Assembly: GCF_003610555.1 (NCBI RefSeq)
Contig: NZ_RAPQ01000010.1
Span: 186,001-250,000 of the forward strand
Reading direction: 5' to 3'
Length of the DNA: 64,000 bases
Source of the DNA: Marinifilum flexuosum
Lineage (GTDB): Bacteria > Bacteroidota > Bacteroidia > Bacteroidales > Marinifilaceae
Made by a program: the position numbers and the translations under genes. This document shows positions 53,475 through 63,432 of the stretch, piece after piece; the first letter of the stretch is position 1, and every line of letters starts with the position of its first letter. Under the pieces are notes generated by a model. That model searched no databases. It was not told the DNA's origin and was given only the letters and a program-made list of their open reading frames with translations.

Positions 53475-56400
53475 CTATTTTCTTTTTTTCTCTCTGCGAA
53501 CCAGTTTAATGCTCTCAAAGTAGTTCATCATCCTGCGTAATACATCAGCCCAAAGCGTAAAGAACAGCAGTACTGTGCCCAACCAAACTACTGCAAGATT
53601 GAACCAATAGGTATCGATATAAAAGTTTCCAATTCGCTTTACTGCGGAATAGAAATGTGAACGACCAAATCTAGAAGTAGGCGACATAAATACAGGATCT
53701 TTCTTTTGAATCAGCTCATAATTCACCTCAATCATCTTGTTCACTTCGTTCCTGTTTAAAACTAAATCGGCTAAAGCCTGGTTGTAATAGTTTTGTTTGA
53801 ACTCATACACTCCATCGCGTCCCAAAGAATCTACCAATCGTGAATACTCATAATCTTTCTTGTACCCCGATTCACTACTCATTCCCATATAATAGAGCTC
53901 AACCTGATCTAAAAAGCTCTTGGTTTGCTCAACTACATTCAAATTAAAATCTTTAAGATTTAACTGGCTTACTTCAGGAAAAACTGCCAATCCTGAGTTA
54001 TCAGCCAATTGCTTAATTTCATCGCGCAGCATTTTAAAATGAGCTTGTGTTTCTGTTGTATCCTTTTCAAACTCCACACTTCGCTCACAATCCAAAAGAA
54101 TCGATTCCAGTTTAGGAATTAGGAATGAACTATTAAACGAAGCATCGCTAATGCCTTTTTCATGATCGAAAAAATGCTTTTCGAATTCGTTATCCTTAAA
54201 CTGAGTAACCGCAAGTGCCTCGTAAGTCCAACGCGTAGTCATCATATCGCCCACAATTGGCACATATACTTTATCGGTAACACCATAATGAAGATCATCA
54301 AACTTAATCATTGCTCCACCAAGCAAAAGCTGTGGAACCAATATCAACGGAATCAAAATGTAAATGGTAATTACTGAATTTAATCCTGCAGAGATATTTA
54401 ACCCCACCAAATTCGAGAAACAGGCCGTGGTAAACAAAACCAGCCAATAGGCAAAAGTCATCCCTTCAATTTCCAATATGAAATTTCCCAACAGTACAAA
54501 AGAAATGGACTGAATGGCCGATAATACAAACAAAAACATGATTTTGGATGTGAGATAACTAATTCGGCACAAATTCAGGAACTTTTCGCGCTGCAATATT
54601 TTCTTATCCCTAATAATTTCTTCGGCACTTACCGTGAGCCCTAAAAACATGGAAACCACAACGGCCATAAATAAGAAAACAGGAAAATTTTTGTTCTCGC
54701 CAAACACATAAGCCCCATTTGTGGTGTATTTGGTAAAGTAACCCAGAATAACAGCAAGTAATGGTGCCTCAAACAAGTTAATAATTAGGTATTGCTTATT
54801 GGTAAGCTTCGACAAAACATTTCTGATCCAGAAAATGGAAAATTGTTTCACCTTTCCTGGTATCTTAAAATCACTTTGCGGCAACTTCTTCTCTGCCCTT
54901 AATGGCAAATGATTTGTCTCTATATTGTCCTGATATTTTTCGTACCATTTCTCAGGCGAAATCCTTCTATCACGTGTTGGTTTCCCTTGATCATCTATCA
55001 ACTTGGTCTCTACAATTTGTAAAATCTGATCAGGATTTACATTCCCACAAGTTACACACTCACTTTCCGAAGCATTTACCTGCGAATTCTGTGTCTTAAA
55101 ATAAACGATGGCATCAATAGGATTACCCGTATAAATTGGGTAACCACCTTTATCAAGAATCCATAGTTTATCGAACATTTTAAAGATATCCGAGGATGGT
55201 TGGTGAATATTGGCAATTACCAATTTCCCCTTTAAAGTCTGCTGCTTTAGCAGTTTCATTACCATTTCCGAATCGGTAGACGAAAGCCCTGATGTAGGCT
55301 CATCAACCAAAAGGATAGCAGGTTCACGCATCAACTCCAAACCAATATTCAGGCGTTTACGCTGCCCTCCACTAATAAACTTGTTTAGCGGGTTTCCAAC
55401 TTTCAAATCTCTGGCTTCATACAAAGCCAAATCCTGAAGCATTTTTAAAACTGTTTTCAGGATTTGAATCTCAGTAAAATCTTTAAAACAAAGCTTGGCA
55501 TTATAGTATAAATTCTGAAAAACAGTAAGCTCTTCAATCAACAAGTCATCTTGAGGCACAAAACCAATTAAACCTTGAATGGCAAGCTTATTTCGGTGAA
55601 TATCAAAATCGTTAATTCTAATTTCACCATTATTAAGAGTAAGATTACCGTTCAAAACATTCAGCAAAGTTGATTTTCCAACTCCACTACCCCCCATTAT
55701 TCCAATTAACTGACCACTTTCTTCGGACAAATTAAATTTCTGGATTCCGTTGTTCGAATTTCTAAATTTGAACTCAATGTCCTTGGCAGAAAAAATGATT
55801 TTCTCTTGCGATTCTTCCTTTAAAAACTTCGCTGCAATATCTGAGTAGTATATTGATTGAATATTTGGTCCTTTTATAATTGAACCATTCCCCAATTGAT
55901 AGGTTTTTTCGGAAATAATCTTGTTCCCTTCAAGGTAAAGGTTTAGCTCTCCCTCATATTTAAATACCAACAAGTTCACACTTTCGATATACATTACGAT
56001 AATTCGTCCATACAAATTTTCGCAGTACATGTGCTTGGTTTCATTCTCACTTTTCTTGGCTTCCTTTTTCATGAACCAAGACAAATTATCCGACCATTCG
56101 GTAACTTTATTATCGATAATCAGAAACTTGCTTTTGTCGAAATCATCAACCGTATCGCCCCAAACAAATGCAAGACAATTGATGAATTCTGATCGTGGAA
56201 TTTTGAAATTCTCAGCCACAATACTAATGAACTCAAACTCTCCTTCGCTTACCATTTTATCTTCGTAAACGAATTCCATCAAGCGAAGTAAGACAATTAA
56301 CCTTTCGTCCTGTACCAATTCCGCTTTTACCTTACTGCAAACTTTAGAAGCCTCGGTTAATGATAGAATATCCGCCTGACGAGCATGAGTTATTGCTTGA

Positions 56401-56594
56401 TACTCCATTTCACGGCGATAAAATTCCGAATAGTTCTCAAACAATCGCAAGTATTCATCCTGAATATCAGAATTCACATAACGACTTAAAAAGCTTTCTA
56501 CAATAATTCTTCCTTTACCAGAAACACCTTCTTGTTTTGTGTTAGCAACAATTGCAAACAGGTGCATTAGAGCATTTAGTATCGATTCCCCCAT
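53475..56594 (-). CDS. TerB-like/ABCG-type fusion: ATP-binding and permease protein
   Basis: The 1,039-residue protein carries a TerB-like helical N-terminal domain (about 5-140; LIVLLRLMEFVYEDKMVSEG). A small beta-rich linker follows (about 185-275). The ABC ATPase has Walker A GGSGVGKST near 300-308, signature SGGQRKRLNIG, then Walker B ILLVDEPTSGLSS. A Cys-x-x-Cys pair (ECVTCGNVNPDQI) follows it. Six membrane segments lie in the C-terminal half (about 625-830 and one near 1000), with a large soluble loop of about 150 residues between the last two. The layout (ATPase before permease) is ABCG/White-like. The ATG at 56594 is used; the frame extends two codons more to a TTG. Substrate unknown; being single-gene it may act as a homodimer. 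Confidence 0.85.
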   Translation of the reverse strand: MGESILNALMHLFAIVANTKQEGVSGKGRIIVESFLSRYVNSDIQDEYLRLFENYSEFYRREMEYQAITHARQADILSLTEASKVCSKVKAELVQDERLIVLLRLMEFVYEDKMVSEGEFEFISIVAENFKIPRSEFINCLAFVWGDTVDDFDKSKFLIIDNKVTEWSDNLSWFMKKEAKKSENETKHMYCENLYGRIIVMYIESVNLLVFKYEGELNLYLEGNKIISEKTYQLGNGSIIKGPNIQSIYYSDIAAKFLKEESQEKIIFSAKDIEFKFRNSNNGIQKFNLSEESGQLIGIMGGSGVGKSTLLNVLNGNLTLNNGEIRINDFDIHRNKLAIQGLIGFVPQDDLLIEELTVFQNLYYNAKLCFKDFTEIQILKTVLKMLQDLALYEARDLKVGNPLNKFISGGQRKRLNIGLELMREPAILLVDEPTSGLSSTDSEMVMKLLKQQTLKGKLVIANIHQPSSDIFKMFDKLWILDKGGYPIYTGNPIDAIVYFKTQNSQVNASESECVTCGNVNPDQILQIVETKLIDDQGKPTRDRRISPEKWYEKYQDNIETNHLPLRAEKKLPQSDFKIPGKVKQFSIFWIRNVLSKLTNKQYLIINLFEAPLLAVILGYFTKYTTNGAYVFGENKNFPVFLFMAVVVSMFLGLTVSAEEIIRDKKILQREKFLNLCRISYLTSKIMFLFVLSAIQSISFVLLGNFILEIEGMTFAYWLVLFTTACFSNLVGLNISAGLNSVITIYILIPLILVPQLLLGGAMIKFDDLHYGVTDKVYVPIVGDMMTTRWTYEALAVTQFKDNEFEKHFFDHEKGISDASFNSSFLIPKLESILLDCERSVEFEKDTTETQAHFKMLRDEIKQLADNSGLAVFPEVSQLNLKDFNLNVVEQTKSFLDQVELYYMGMSSESGYKKDYEYSRLVDSLGRDGVYEFKQNYYNQALADLVLNRNEVNKMIEVNYELIQKKDPVFMSPTSRFGRSHFYSAVKRIGNFYIDTYWFNLAVVWLGTVLLFFTLWADVLRRMMNYFESIKLVRREKKRK

Positions 56595-56696
56595 GTACAA
56601 ATATGAATTATGGTTTTTTGGCAGATCTGCACTGTTTCTAAAATTACAATTTATTTCTTTACAAAAGATTGCAATTTCAGCTTAATTGACACAAAA

Positions 56697-56724
56697 AAAC
56701 TGCCTCCCAAATTGGAAGGCAGTT
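56697..56724 (-). terminator. Rho-independent terminator of the lipoprotein gene
   Basis: AACTGCCTCC pairs with GGAAGGCAGTT (one bulge), followed by a T run on the minus strand, 23 bases past the stop codon. Confidence 0.85.
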
Positions 56725-56747
56725 TTAATATCTTTAATGGAATATGA

Positions 56748-57575
56748 TTACTCCACAATACTGTTTCTTAATTTTGCAACGCTAGCAATAATTTCATTCA
56801 ATTGTGCTTCAGTCATTTTTCCTTCTACAACTTTGTCGTAGCTAGCTTTTAATCCTGTAAATTCAGCAATTAAAGCTGCAACATTAGGATCTTTCTTTTC
56901 TGGTTCAAGAACCTGCAATAATTTCTCTAAAGAAGCTTTCTGATCGAAAATTACTTTTACAATTTCAGGGTTTGCATAAGTATTCTCTGAAATATGAGTT
57001 GCAATGTACAATCCTTCGATAAAGCTACCACTTACAACCAATAGAGATAGGTTCGCTTTTCCATTCTTATTCAAAAACTCATAAGTATCATAGAAAGAGT
57101 TAGTAATTACTTTAACCAACTGATCTTTATCATCAAGGTTTTTTTCTACATCATCAACCAAAGTTTTGTTGTATGCACTAGTAATTTCAAGGTTATCGAT
57201 TAATGTTTTAGATGCTTTAAGGAACAACATTGTTTCCTGCTTGCGATTGTAAGTACTTGCATAACTTAAATCAGCACCGTAAACACCAAGGTTAAGAGCT
57301 CTTGCTTTTTCTGTAAAATATTTATCAGCGTTGTCTGTAGAATTTGATAAACCTAGAATATAGTCAGCTCCAATACGATTCAACATAGAAGTCAGTTCGA
57401 AAGTAGTTGGTAAGGGATAAACAACATCTTTAACTTCACTTTCAATAGCTTTCTTCAATAATGGTTTTACTGTTTGTTCTCCACTTTTCTTTTTATCAAC
57501 TGGCTTACAAGCTACAACACTTAAAGCCAAAGCAAAAAGAATAAAGGTATAACGAGAAATAGCACGTCTGTTCAT
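56748..57575 (-). CDS. Conserved hypothetical lipoprotein, 275 aa
   Basis: A lipoprotein signal (FILFALALSVVACKPVDKKK, Cys23) is followed by a mostly helical soluble domain of about 245 residues (GADYILGLSNSTDNADKYFT, LFLKASKTLIDNLEITSAYN). I do not recognise a named family; such helical lipoproteins are common in Bacteroidota. It is transcribed alone, upstream of no obvious partner. Confidence 0.75.
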   Translation of the reverse strand: MNRRAISRYTFILFALALSVVACKPVDKKKSGEQTVKPLLKKAIESEVKDVVYPLPTTFELTSMLNRIGADYILGLSNSTDNADKYFTEKARALNLGVYGADLSYASTYNRKQETMLFLKASKTLIDNLEITSAYNKTLVDDVEKNLDDKDQLVKVITNSFYDTYEFLNKNGKANLSLLVVSGSFIEGLYIATHISENTYANPEIVKVIFDQKASLEKLLQVLEPEKKDPNVAALIAEFTGLKASYDKVVEGKMTEAQLNEIIASVAKLRNSIVE

Positions 57576-57740
57576 AGTCTTTTAAATTTAATATTGATCG
57601 GATTCAATTTATCAAAGCCTAAATTTAACAAATAGCAGCTAATTCCTAGCATAATTGAGCATTATATTTGACTTCTTTTTTAGTTCATACACCTAAAAAA
57701 TGCGTTCTCCCCTGATTCAATCTCTTTTTCACCACAAAAA

Positions 57741-57769
57741 AAAGAGCCGATGCTGAAAATCGACTCTTT
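57741..57769 (-). terminator. Rho-independent terminator of the LytTR operon
   Basis: AAAGAGCCGAT pairs with ATCGACTCTTT with one mismatch and a T run follows on the minus strand. It lies 31 bases past the response-regulator stop. Confidence 0.85.
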
Positions 57770-57800
57770 TACTTACTCAAACAGACTTGATTATAAAAAA

Positions 57801-58505
57801 TTACACGGGATGAATCCTTTGGAAGAATCCCTGCTTGTAATTATTTCCTATTGGTATGGTACCTTTATCCATATGTACCATATTTCCCTCTATCGATTTT
57901 ATTTTTGCCAAAGCCACAATATATGACTTGTGAATGCGATAAAACTTTGCAGATGGCAACAATCTTTCAATTCCTTTCAAAGATTGATAAGTAACAACAT
58001 GTCCTTCATTGGTAAAGATCTTAACGTAATCCCCCAAAGCTTCAACATATTGAATAGAATCCAGGTTGATATTGATTGTTTTTTTATTTGCTTTTACAAA
58101 AATATACTCCAATTCATCCTTGGTGGTTTCCTGAGGTTCGGCAAGGGCTTTCACCTTTTCTTCGGCCTTCTGTACTGCTTGTAAAAAACGCTCAAACGAG
58201 AATGGTTTTTTCAAATAATCCAACACATTCAACTCATAGCTTTCCAATGCATATTCTGTATATGCCGTGGTAATAATAACCATTGGTGGATTTTTATAGG
58301 ACTTTAAAAAGTTTATTCCACTCAATCTTGGCATATTAATATCTAAAAAAATCAGATCCACCGGTTCTTGCTGAAGAACCTCCATAGCTTCAATGGCATC
58401 GCTACACTTGCCTTTTAACTCCAGACTCGAGAGTTCTGAAACATACTTTTCCAGTACTCTTTGTGCCAATGGCTCATCATCTATAATTAAACACTTCAAC
58501 TTCAT
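57801..58505 (-). CDS. LytTR family response regulator
   Basis: The 234-residue protein has an N-terminal receiver (about 3-118) with acidic residues in LIIDDEP and phosphoacceptor Asp55 in FLDINMP, and Lys101 in LKKPFSFERFL. The LytTR DNA-binding domain (about 135-234) shows the YVEALGDYVKIFTNEGHVV and FYRIHKSYIVALAKI patterns. It is 36 bases downstream of its partner kinase gene, so the pair is an operon. Targets are unknown. Confidence 0.94.
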   Translation of the reverse strand: MKLKCLIIDDEPLAQRVLEKYVSELSSLELKGKCSDAIEAMEVLQQEPVDLIFLDINMPRLSGINFLKSYKNPPMVIITTAYTEYALESYELNVLDYLKKPFSFERFLQAVQKAEEKVKALAEPQETTKDELEYIFVKANKKTININLDSIQYVEALGDYVKIFTNEGHVVTYQSLKGIERLLPSAKFYRIHKSYIVALAKIKSIEGNMVHMDKGTIPIGNNYKQGFFQRIHPV

Positions 58506-58541
58506 GCGTTTTGTTTTTTTGTCAGAGTTTTAAATGTTACT

Positions 58542-59618
58542 CTAAGCATTTTGCTCCGATAAATCAATTTGTAAGTTCACTTTGAACAGATCATCTTGTT
58601 TTGAAATGTTCAAATCATGTTTATCTGGATACAATAATTCTAATCTACGAGTAACATTCTTGATTCCAATCCCTTTTGCTTTTCGCTCCTCATCTTGCCA
58701 TTTGTCATCAAATCGATTTTCAATTGACAATTCCATTCTATCCTTTTCTTCAAAGTTAAATAGAATATTCACAAATCCATTATTATTCTTGCCATATGAT
58801 CCATGCTTGAATGCATTTTCAATTAATGGCTCGAACAATAAAGGCGCAATTTTATTTTGAGAGGCACTTCCTTTTACATTTATACTTACAGGAATGGTAT
58901 CATCTAATCTGATTTTTTGCAGATCAAGGTAATTTTTAATAAAGTCCAACTCTTTATCTACAAATACATATCTATCATTACATTCATATAAAATATACCT
59001 CATCATATCAGACAATTTCAATACCAAATTTGGTGCTTTATCAGATTTATCTAAAGTAAGTGAGTAAAGGTTATTAAGGGTATTAAATAGAAAATGAGGA
59101 TTTATCTGAGCTTTCAGAGCTTTTAATTCTGCTTCCAACTTCTCTCTCTCAATATCCTGAAAATTAGCAGTAACTTTTTGCAAAATAATTAACTCACGTG
59201 TCATTGATAAAACTGAAGTAATCCCAACATAAATTAAGGTGAAAATTGCAAAGTTTACCCAAACCACAAAGGTTAACTCCTCAAAATACTGTTCCCCTTG
59301 AACAAAGCTATTCAAAGGATATACCAACAAAAAATCTATTACAAAAGCTGCAATAGATATCATTGCAAATACCGAAACAACGTAAAGAAAAAAGCGCTGT
59401 CTTTTAAATAAAAATGGTATTAAAATCAAAAGATTAACATATACAGCTGCCGCAAAACAAAGATTAAAAACCAATGTCATCAACACAGGTTCTATCTTTA
59501 GTATATTTTTAAAATTGCTGGCAACAAACATGGTTAGCAACCAAAATACTGTCGCAACCACCCAAAAAAGTATATGATAAATTATCCTACTACGGGATAT
59601 GGTTCTTATGTTGTTCAT
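58542..59618 (-). CDS. LytS-like sensor histidine kinase (4 TM)
   Basis: The 358-residue protein has four N-terminal membrane helices (about 12-35, 42-65, 74-96 and 118-145), a coiled coil and a His_kinase domain with AQINPHFLFNTLNNLYSL (phosphoacceptor His in NPHFLFN). The HATPase part includes FEPLIENAFKHGSYGKNNNG. It is the partner of the LytTR regulator just downstream. Ligand unknown. Confidence 0.94.
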   Translation of the reverse strand: MNNIRTISRSRIIYHILFWVVATVFWLLTMFVASNFKNILKIEPVLMTLVFNLCFAAAVYVNLLILIPFLFKRQRFFLYVVSVFAMISIAAFVIDFLLVYPLNSFVQGEQYFEELTFVVWVNFAIFTLIYVGITSVLSMTRELIILQKVTANFQDIEREKLEAELKALKAQINPHFLFNTLNNLYSLTLDKSDKAPNLVLKLSDMMRYILYECNDRYVFVDKELDFIKNYLDLQKIRLDDTIPVSINVKGSASQNKIAPLLFEPLIENAFKHGSYGKNNNGFVNILFNFEEKDRMELSIENRFDDKWQDEERKAKGIGIKNVTRRLELLYPDKHDLNISKQDDLFKVNLQIDLSEQNA

Positions 59619-59810
59619 TTAATGTGTTTGTGTCGATTTTCAAAATTTAAATTAGAAAAGTTCGTCACTACATTAAAATATATTCGTTATCGACTGCAAA
59701 ATCCATGACAAAAAGCCCTAATTTTCCGATATCTTTAGATTAATTGATCGTATCTATTTTGAATAGGATGGAATCGGTTGTATTTTTATAAAAAAGAAAG
59801 ACTTACAAAT

Positions 59811-60446
59811 ATGTTTACAAAAGATATCTTGTTTTGGAATGTTGACACACAAATCGACTTTATGAGTAAGAACGGAAAACTTTATGCTCAAAACGCTGAA
59901 GAAATTCAACCTACTCTTGCTGCAATTACAAAATTGGCAGAATTTAACAACATTCAGGTAATTAACACAGCAGATTATCATTACAGCAATTCTGCCGAAC
60001 TATCTTCAAACCCTGATTTTGTAAATACTTTTCCGGAACATTGTATGGCAAATTCTTTAGGAGCTGAATATATATCAGAAACCAAGCCAAAAGAAAATTG
60101 CCCGGAAATTCTTTGGAATAAAATCTATAATGAAACGGAATTAAGCGAAGCTGCTAAACACAGAAATATCATTATCAGAAAAGATGCTTTTGATGTATTT
60201 GAAGGAAACCCAAACACATACGGTTTGCTAAAACAAATCAATCCAACCACTGTTTTTGTATATGGCGTTACCACAAATGTGTGCGTTGATTGCGCAGCTG
60301 TTGGCCTTGCAGAAAGAGGACTTAAAGTTTATGTAATTGAGGATGCCATTAAAGAACTTCCGAACATCCCACTTCCTTTTGAAAAATGGGATGAACTTGG
60401 CATTACACGCATTTCATACGATAAAGTTGTTGAATATCTGGCTTAG
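59811..60446 (+). CDS. Nicotinamidase-like isochorismatase family hydrolase
   Basis: The 211-residue protein has the isochorismatase fold: nucleophile Cys in VTTNVCVDCAAVGLAERG, Asp in NVDTQIDFM and a possible metal site in NTADYHY and FPEHC. The last two match the Asp/His/His metal ligands of nicotinamidase PncA, so NAD salvage from nicotinamide is the best guess. The ATG at 59811 is used; the frame extends only to a TTG. It ends 1 base from the convergent miaA gene. Confidence 0.85.
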   Translation: MFTKDILFWNVDTQIDFMSKNGKLYAQNAEEIQPTLAAITKLAEFNNIQVINTADYHYSNSAELSSNPDFVNTFPEHCMANSLGAEYISETKPKENCPEILWNKIYNETELSEAAKHRNIIIRKDAFDVFEGNPNTYGLLKQINPTTVFVYGVTTNVCVDCAAVGLAERGLKVYVIEDAIKELPNIPLPFEKWDELGITRISYDKVVEYLA

Positions 60447-60447
60447 C

Positions 60448-61368
60448 TTAAGCATTAAACAACTCTTTTACCTTGGCAATTTTTTCATCAAGTGGCATGT
60501 AACCATCCAACCAATGAATATTGCTGCCACTTCGTTCCATTTTTCGGAACCAAGTCATCTGTCGCTTGGCAAATTGGTGAATTGCTATCTCTAATCCCGA
60601 GAACATTTCATCGTATGTAATTTGTCCTGTTACATACTGGGTAAGAAACTTATACTCCAAGCCATAGTAAATTAAATCTTCTGCAGATACACCAGATTTT
60701 AACAAACCTTCAACCTCTTCCACCATTCCTGACTTTAGGCGCTCTTTTAATCTTAGGCTAATTCTATCGCGTCTGCTTTCTCTATCGAATTTTATTCCAA
60801 CCAACAATGGTTTCATTTCTGGATATTCCATGTCAATTTGAGGGTTTGCAGCATAGTATCTTTCAATTTCAATGGCTCTGATTGCTCTTTTCTTTGTTTC
60901 TAAATCGCTGTTATTGTGTAAATCTTTATATGATCGAAGTATTACCTCAAGCTCTTCAAGCGATTTACTTTCCAACTCATCTCTAAAAAATTGATCTTTA
61001 GGAACTGCTATTAATTTATAACCTTTCAGAACTGCTTCAAGATACATTCCCGTACCTCCACATACAACTGGCAGTCTTTTCCTGGATGAAATATCCTCGA
61101 ATGCTTTAACGAAATCTTGTTGAAATTCAAACACATTGTATTTGTATCCTGCATCGGCGACATCAATTAAATGGTATGGTATTTCAACTCCATCCACAAC
61201 ATACTCCTCAATATCCTTTCCTGTACCCAAATCCATACCACGATAAATCTGACGAGAATCAGCACTAATAATTTCACCATTGAAATCTTTAGCCAAATTA
61301 ACCGCCAAACTTGTCTTGCCCGTTGCAGTTGCACCTAAAACTACCAATAAATTGTAACGCATCTTCAT
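60448..61368 (-). CDS. miaA: tRNA dimethylallyltransferase MiaA
   Basis: The 306-residue protein has the P-loop GATATGKTS and the conserved EIISADSRQIYRGMDLGTGK segment, then VDGVEIPYHLIDVADAGYKY and VVCGGTGMYLEAVLKG, and the helical insertion domain of MiaA (KRAIRAIEIERYYA). It adds an isopentenyl group to A37 of tRNAs that read codons starting with U. Length is standard. Confidence 0.97.
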   Translation of the reverse strand: MKMRYNLLVVLGATATGKTSLAVNLAKDFNGEIISADSRQIYRGMDLGTGKDIEEYVVDGVEIPYHLIDVADAGYKYNVFEFQQDFVKAFEDISSRKRLPVVCGGTGMYLEAVLKGYKLIAVPKDQFFRDELESKSLEELEVILRSYKDLHNNSDLETKKRAIRAIEIERYYAANPQIDMEYPEMKPLLVGIKFDRESRRDRISLRLKERLKSGMVEEVEGLLKSGVSAEDLIYYGLEYKFLTQYVTGQITYDEMFSGLEIAIHQFAKRQMTWFRKMERSGSNIHWLDGYMPLDEKIAKVKELFNA

Positions 61369-61573
61369 TAAATTTTAATCGAAATAACAATCCGATTTTT
61401 CATATGTTTAAATTTTCTTTTAGTTATCACATGAAACTCACCGTGAATTAAATAATTATTTAATAATGGACGTTTCATTCTCAGGATAATGCCTATCTTA
61501 AATAGGTCGAAAATTTAGAATTCGGCAACAAAATTACTTTAAGTTTTTTGATTTCACTAACCAGACAATCAAT

Positions 61574-62149
61574 ATGACAATTCTTGCAACCTACAAACAC
61601 ACTTTTCGATTGTTAATTTCTCCCGAAAAGGAATGGATTTCAATTCTAGATCATGTAAATATCAAAAGCTCGAAACTTCTGTTTATACTGATTATTCCTT
61701 TAGCATTAATCATGTCTGCATGTAACTTTTTAGGCTTTGTTATTTTCGAAAAAGATTCAACAGATCATATTGATATGTTTTTGTTTTCTTCCATAACTAC
61801 ATTTGTTCTATCAATTGCATCTATCTACATCTCTTCCATAGTAGTTAGACCTTTTGCTGTTCTTCCTACAAAAAAGGAAAGGTTCGAAAGAGCATATATT
61901 TTGGTTGCATTTTCCTATACTCCAGGCTTCATTTTTAATTCTATTGCATTCCTGTTCCCTATCATTAACTACCTCACTATTTTCGGATTATACAGCTTCT
62001 ATATTTTATACAAAGGAATTACCCCAATTTTAAATGTTCCCGACAGAAGAAGATCTGGTTATTTTACATTTATTCTAATCGGTCTACTTTCCATTTATGC
62101 AGTGTTGGGTGCGCTATTTATAGGTACAGCTAACTTTTTAGGCTTTTAA
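61574..62149 (+). CDS. Yip1 domain membrane protein, paralogue 1
   Basis: The 191-residue protein starts with FRLLISPEKEWISI, followed by about five membrane helices, as in Bacteroidota Yip1/DUF1282-like proteins. The next gene begins with a similar opening (RNLLLTPKREWERI), so the two are tandem paralogues. Function unknown. Confidence 0.8.
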   Translation: MTILATYKHTFRLLISPEKEWISILDHVNIKSSKLLFILIIPLALIMSACNFLGFVIFEKDSTDHIDMFLFSSITTFVLSIASIYISSIVVRPFAVLPTKKERFERAYILVAFSYTPGFIFNSIAFLFPIINYLTIFGLYSFYILYKGITPILNVPDRRRSGYFTFILIGLLSIYAVLGALFIGTANFLGF

Positions 62150-62242
62150 ATCGTAGTATAAATCAATTCTAAAAAATCATAATTTCTTCACTTTTTTAAA
62201 AACTTGTTTAATTTTGACAGTATCAAACAAGACGATTCAAAA

Positions 62243-62833
62243 ATGGAATACAATTCAAAAGGTGTTTTAAATTCGCTCTTTCGAACACGTAACCTACTAC
62301 TTACACCCAAAAGAGAATGGGAAAGAATTGCTCCGGAAAACTCAACAACTAAAGAGTTATTTCGAAACTTCTCCTTTCCTGTGATTGCTCTATGCGCAAT
62401 TATTGCCGCAGGAGGCTCCTATATTCATACAAAGGATGTTTTAATTGCTGGCTCAAAATTATTTGTTGATTTTTTAGCACTTAATTTAGGATTATACTGT
62501 GCAGCTAAACTGATTATTTTACTTGCACCAAATTTCCAGCTCCAAATCGATGAAGTTGTGATTTTTAAGCTCGTAATTTACAGTGCTTCAACATTCTGTA
62601 TTTTTCACGGATTAGCACAGCTATTTACCCCATTTTCATTCTTAAACCAGATATGTCTACTGTTGGAACTATACTTCATTAGAATATTGTGGCTGGGAAT
62701 AAGTTCAATTTTACCAATAGCCAGCAATAAGCGCCCAGGCTTTACTGTTATGGCAAGTCTATTGATTCTTGTTCTTCCTTTAATATTTGAAAGGATGTTT
62801 TCAATTCTCTTCAGGCTTCCATTAACAATTTAA
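62243..62833 (+). CDS. Yip1 domain membrane protein, paralogue 2
   Basis: The 196-residue protein has a cytoplasmic start (MEYNSKGVLNSLFRTRNLLL) and about five membrane segments. The ATG at 62243 is used because the upstream extension starts with TTG. It is 93 bases after paralogue 1 and 33 bases before smpB, so all three may share a transcript. Confidence 0.8.
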   Translation: MEYNSKGVLNSLFRTRNLLLTPKREWERIAPENSTTKELFRNFSFPVIALCAIIAAGGSYIHTKDVLIAGSKLFVDFLALNLGLYCAAKLIILLAPNFQLQIDEVVIFKLVIYSASTFCIFHGLAQLFTPFSFLNQICLLLELYFIRILWLGISSILPIASNKRPGFTVMASLLILVLPLIFERMFSILFRLPLTI

Positions 62834-62866
62834 ATACTAAATTTGCATGGAATTTAAGATATAAGG

Positions 62867-63313
62867 ATGCAGAATATTAACATCAGAAATAAAAGAGCCA
62901 GTTTCGAATACGAATTCATTGAGAAATTTGTAGCCGGAATTCAACTTTTTGGAACCGAAATCAAATCAATTCGTGCTGGAAAAGCCAGTTTGGTTGATTC
63001 ATACTGCTATTTTACTCGCAACGAATTGTATGTTGTAGGAATGCACATTTCGGAGTACAAATTTGGCTCCTACTACAATCACGAAGAAAAACGAGAAAGA
63101 AAACTCCTTCTCAACCGAAAAGAATTAAATAAGCTGGACAGAAAAACAAAAGAGTCGGGCCTTACCATAGTTCCAGTTCGCCTTTTTATTAACGAAAGAG
63201 GTTTTGCAAAGATGGAAATTGCACTTTGCAGAGGTAAGAAACACTACGACAAACGCGAAAGCTTAAAACAAAAAGATCACAAACGTGAGATAGATCGCAT
63301 GATGAAGAGATAG
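62867..63313 (+). CDS. smpB: SsrA-binding protein SmpB
   Basis: The 148-residue protein shows the SmpB pattern: [40 protein letters not shown], and the basic tail [20 protein letters not shown]. It delivers tmRNA to stalled ribosomes in trans-translation. The tmRNA gene itself is not in the window. AAGGATG at the start codon provides a close ribosome binding site. Confidence 0.97.
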   Translation: MQNINIRNKRASFEYEFIEKFVAGIQLFGTEIKSIRAGKASLVDSYCYFTRNELYVVGMHISEYKFGSYYNHEEKRERKLLLNRKELNKLDRKTKESGLTIVPVRLFINERGFAKMEIALCRGKKHYDKRESLKQKDHKREIDRMMKR

Positions 63314-63391
63314 TTAGCTATTTTTTTGATTTTTTCTCAAAAAAATCTCACTCATACCTTACAAACGAAAGATATTTTCTTCTATATTTGC

Positions 63392-63420
63392 AGCCCGTTT
63401 CTCAAGATTCGGGCTTTTCT
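63392..63420 (+). terminator. Rho-independent terminator after smpB
   Basis: AGCCCG (63392-63397) pairs with CGGGCT (63410-63415) and is followed by TTTTCTATTT. It is 78 bases past the smpB stop. Confidence 0.75.
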
Positions 63421-63432
63421 ATTTACCTTAGC

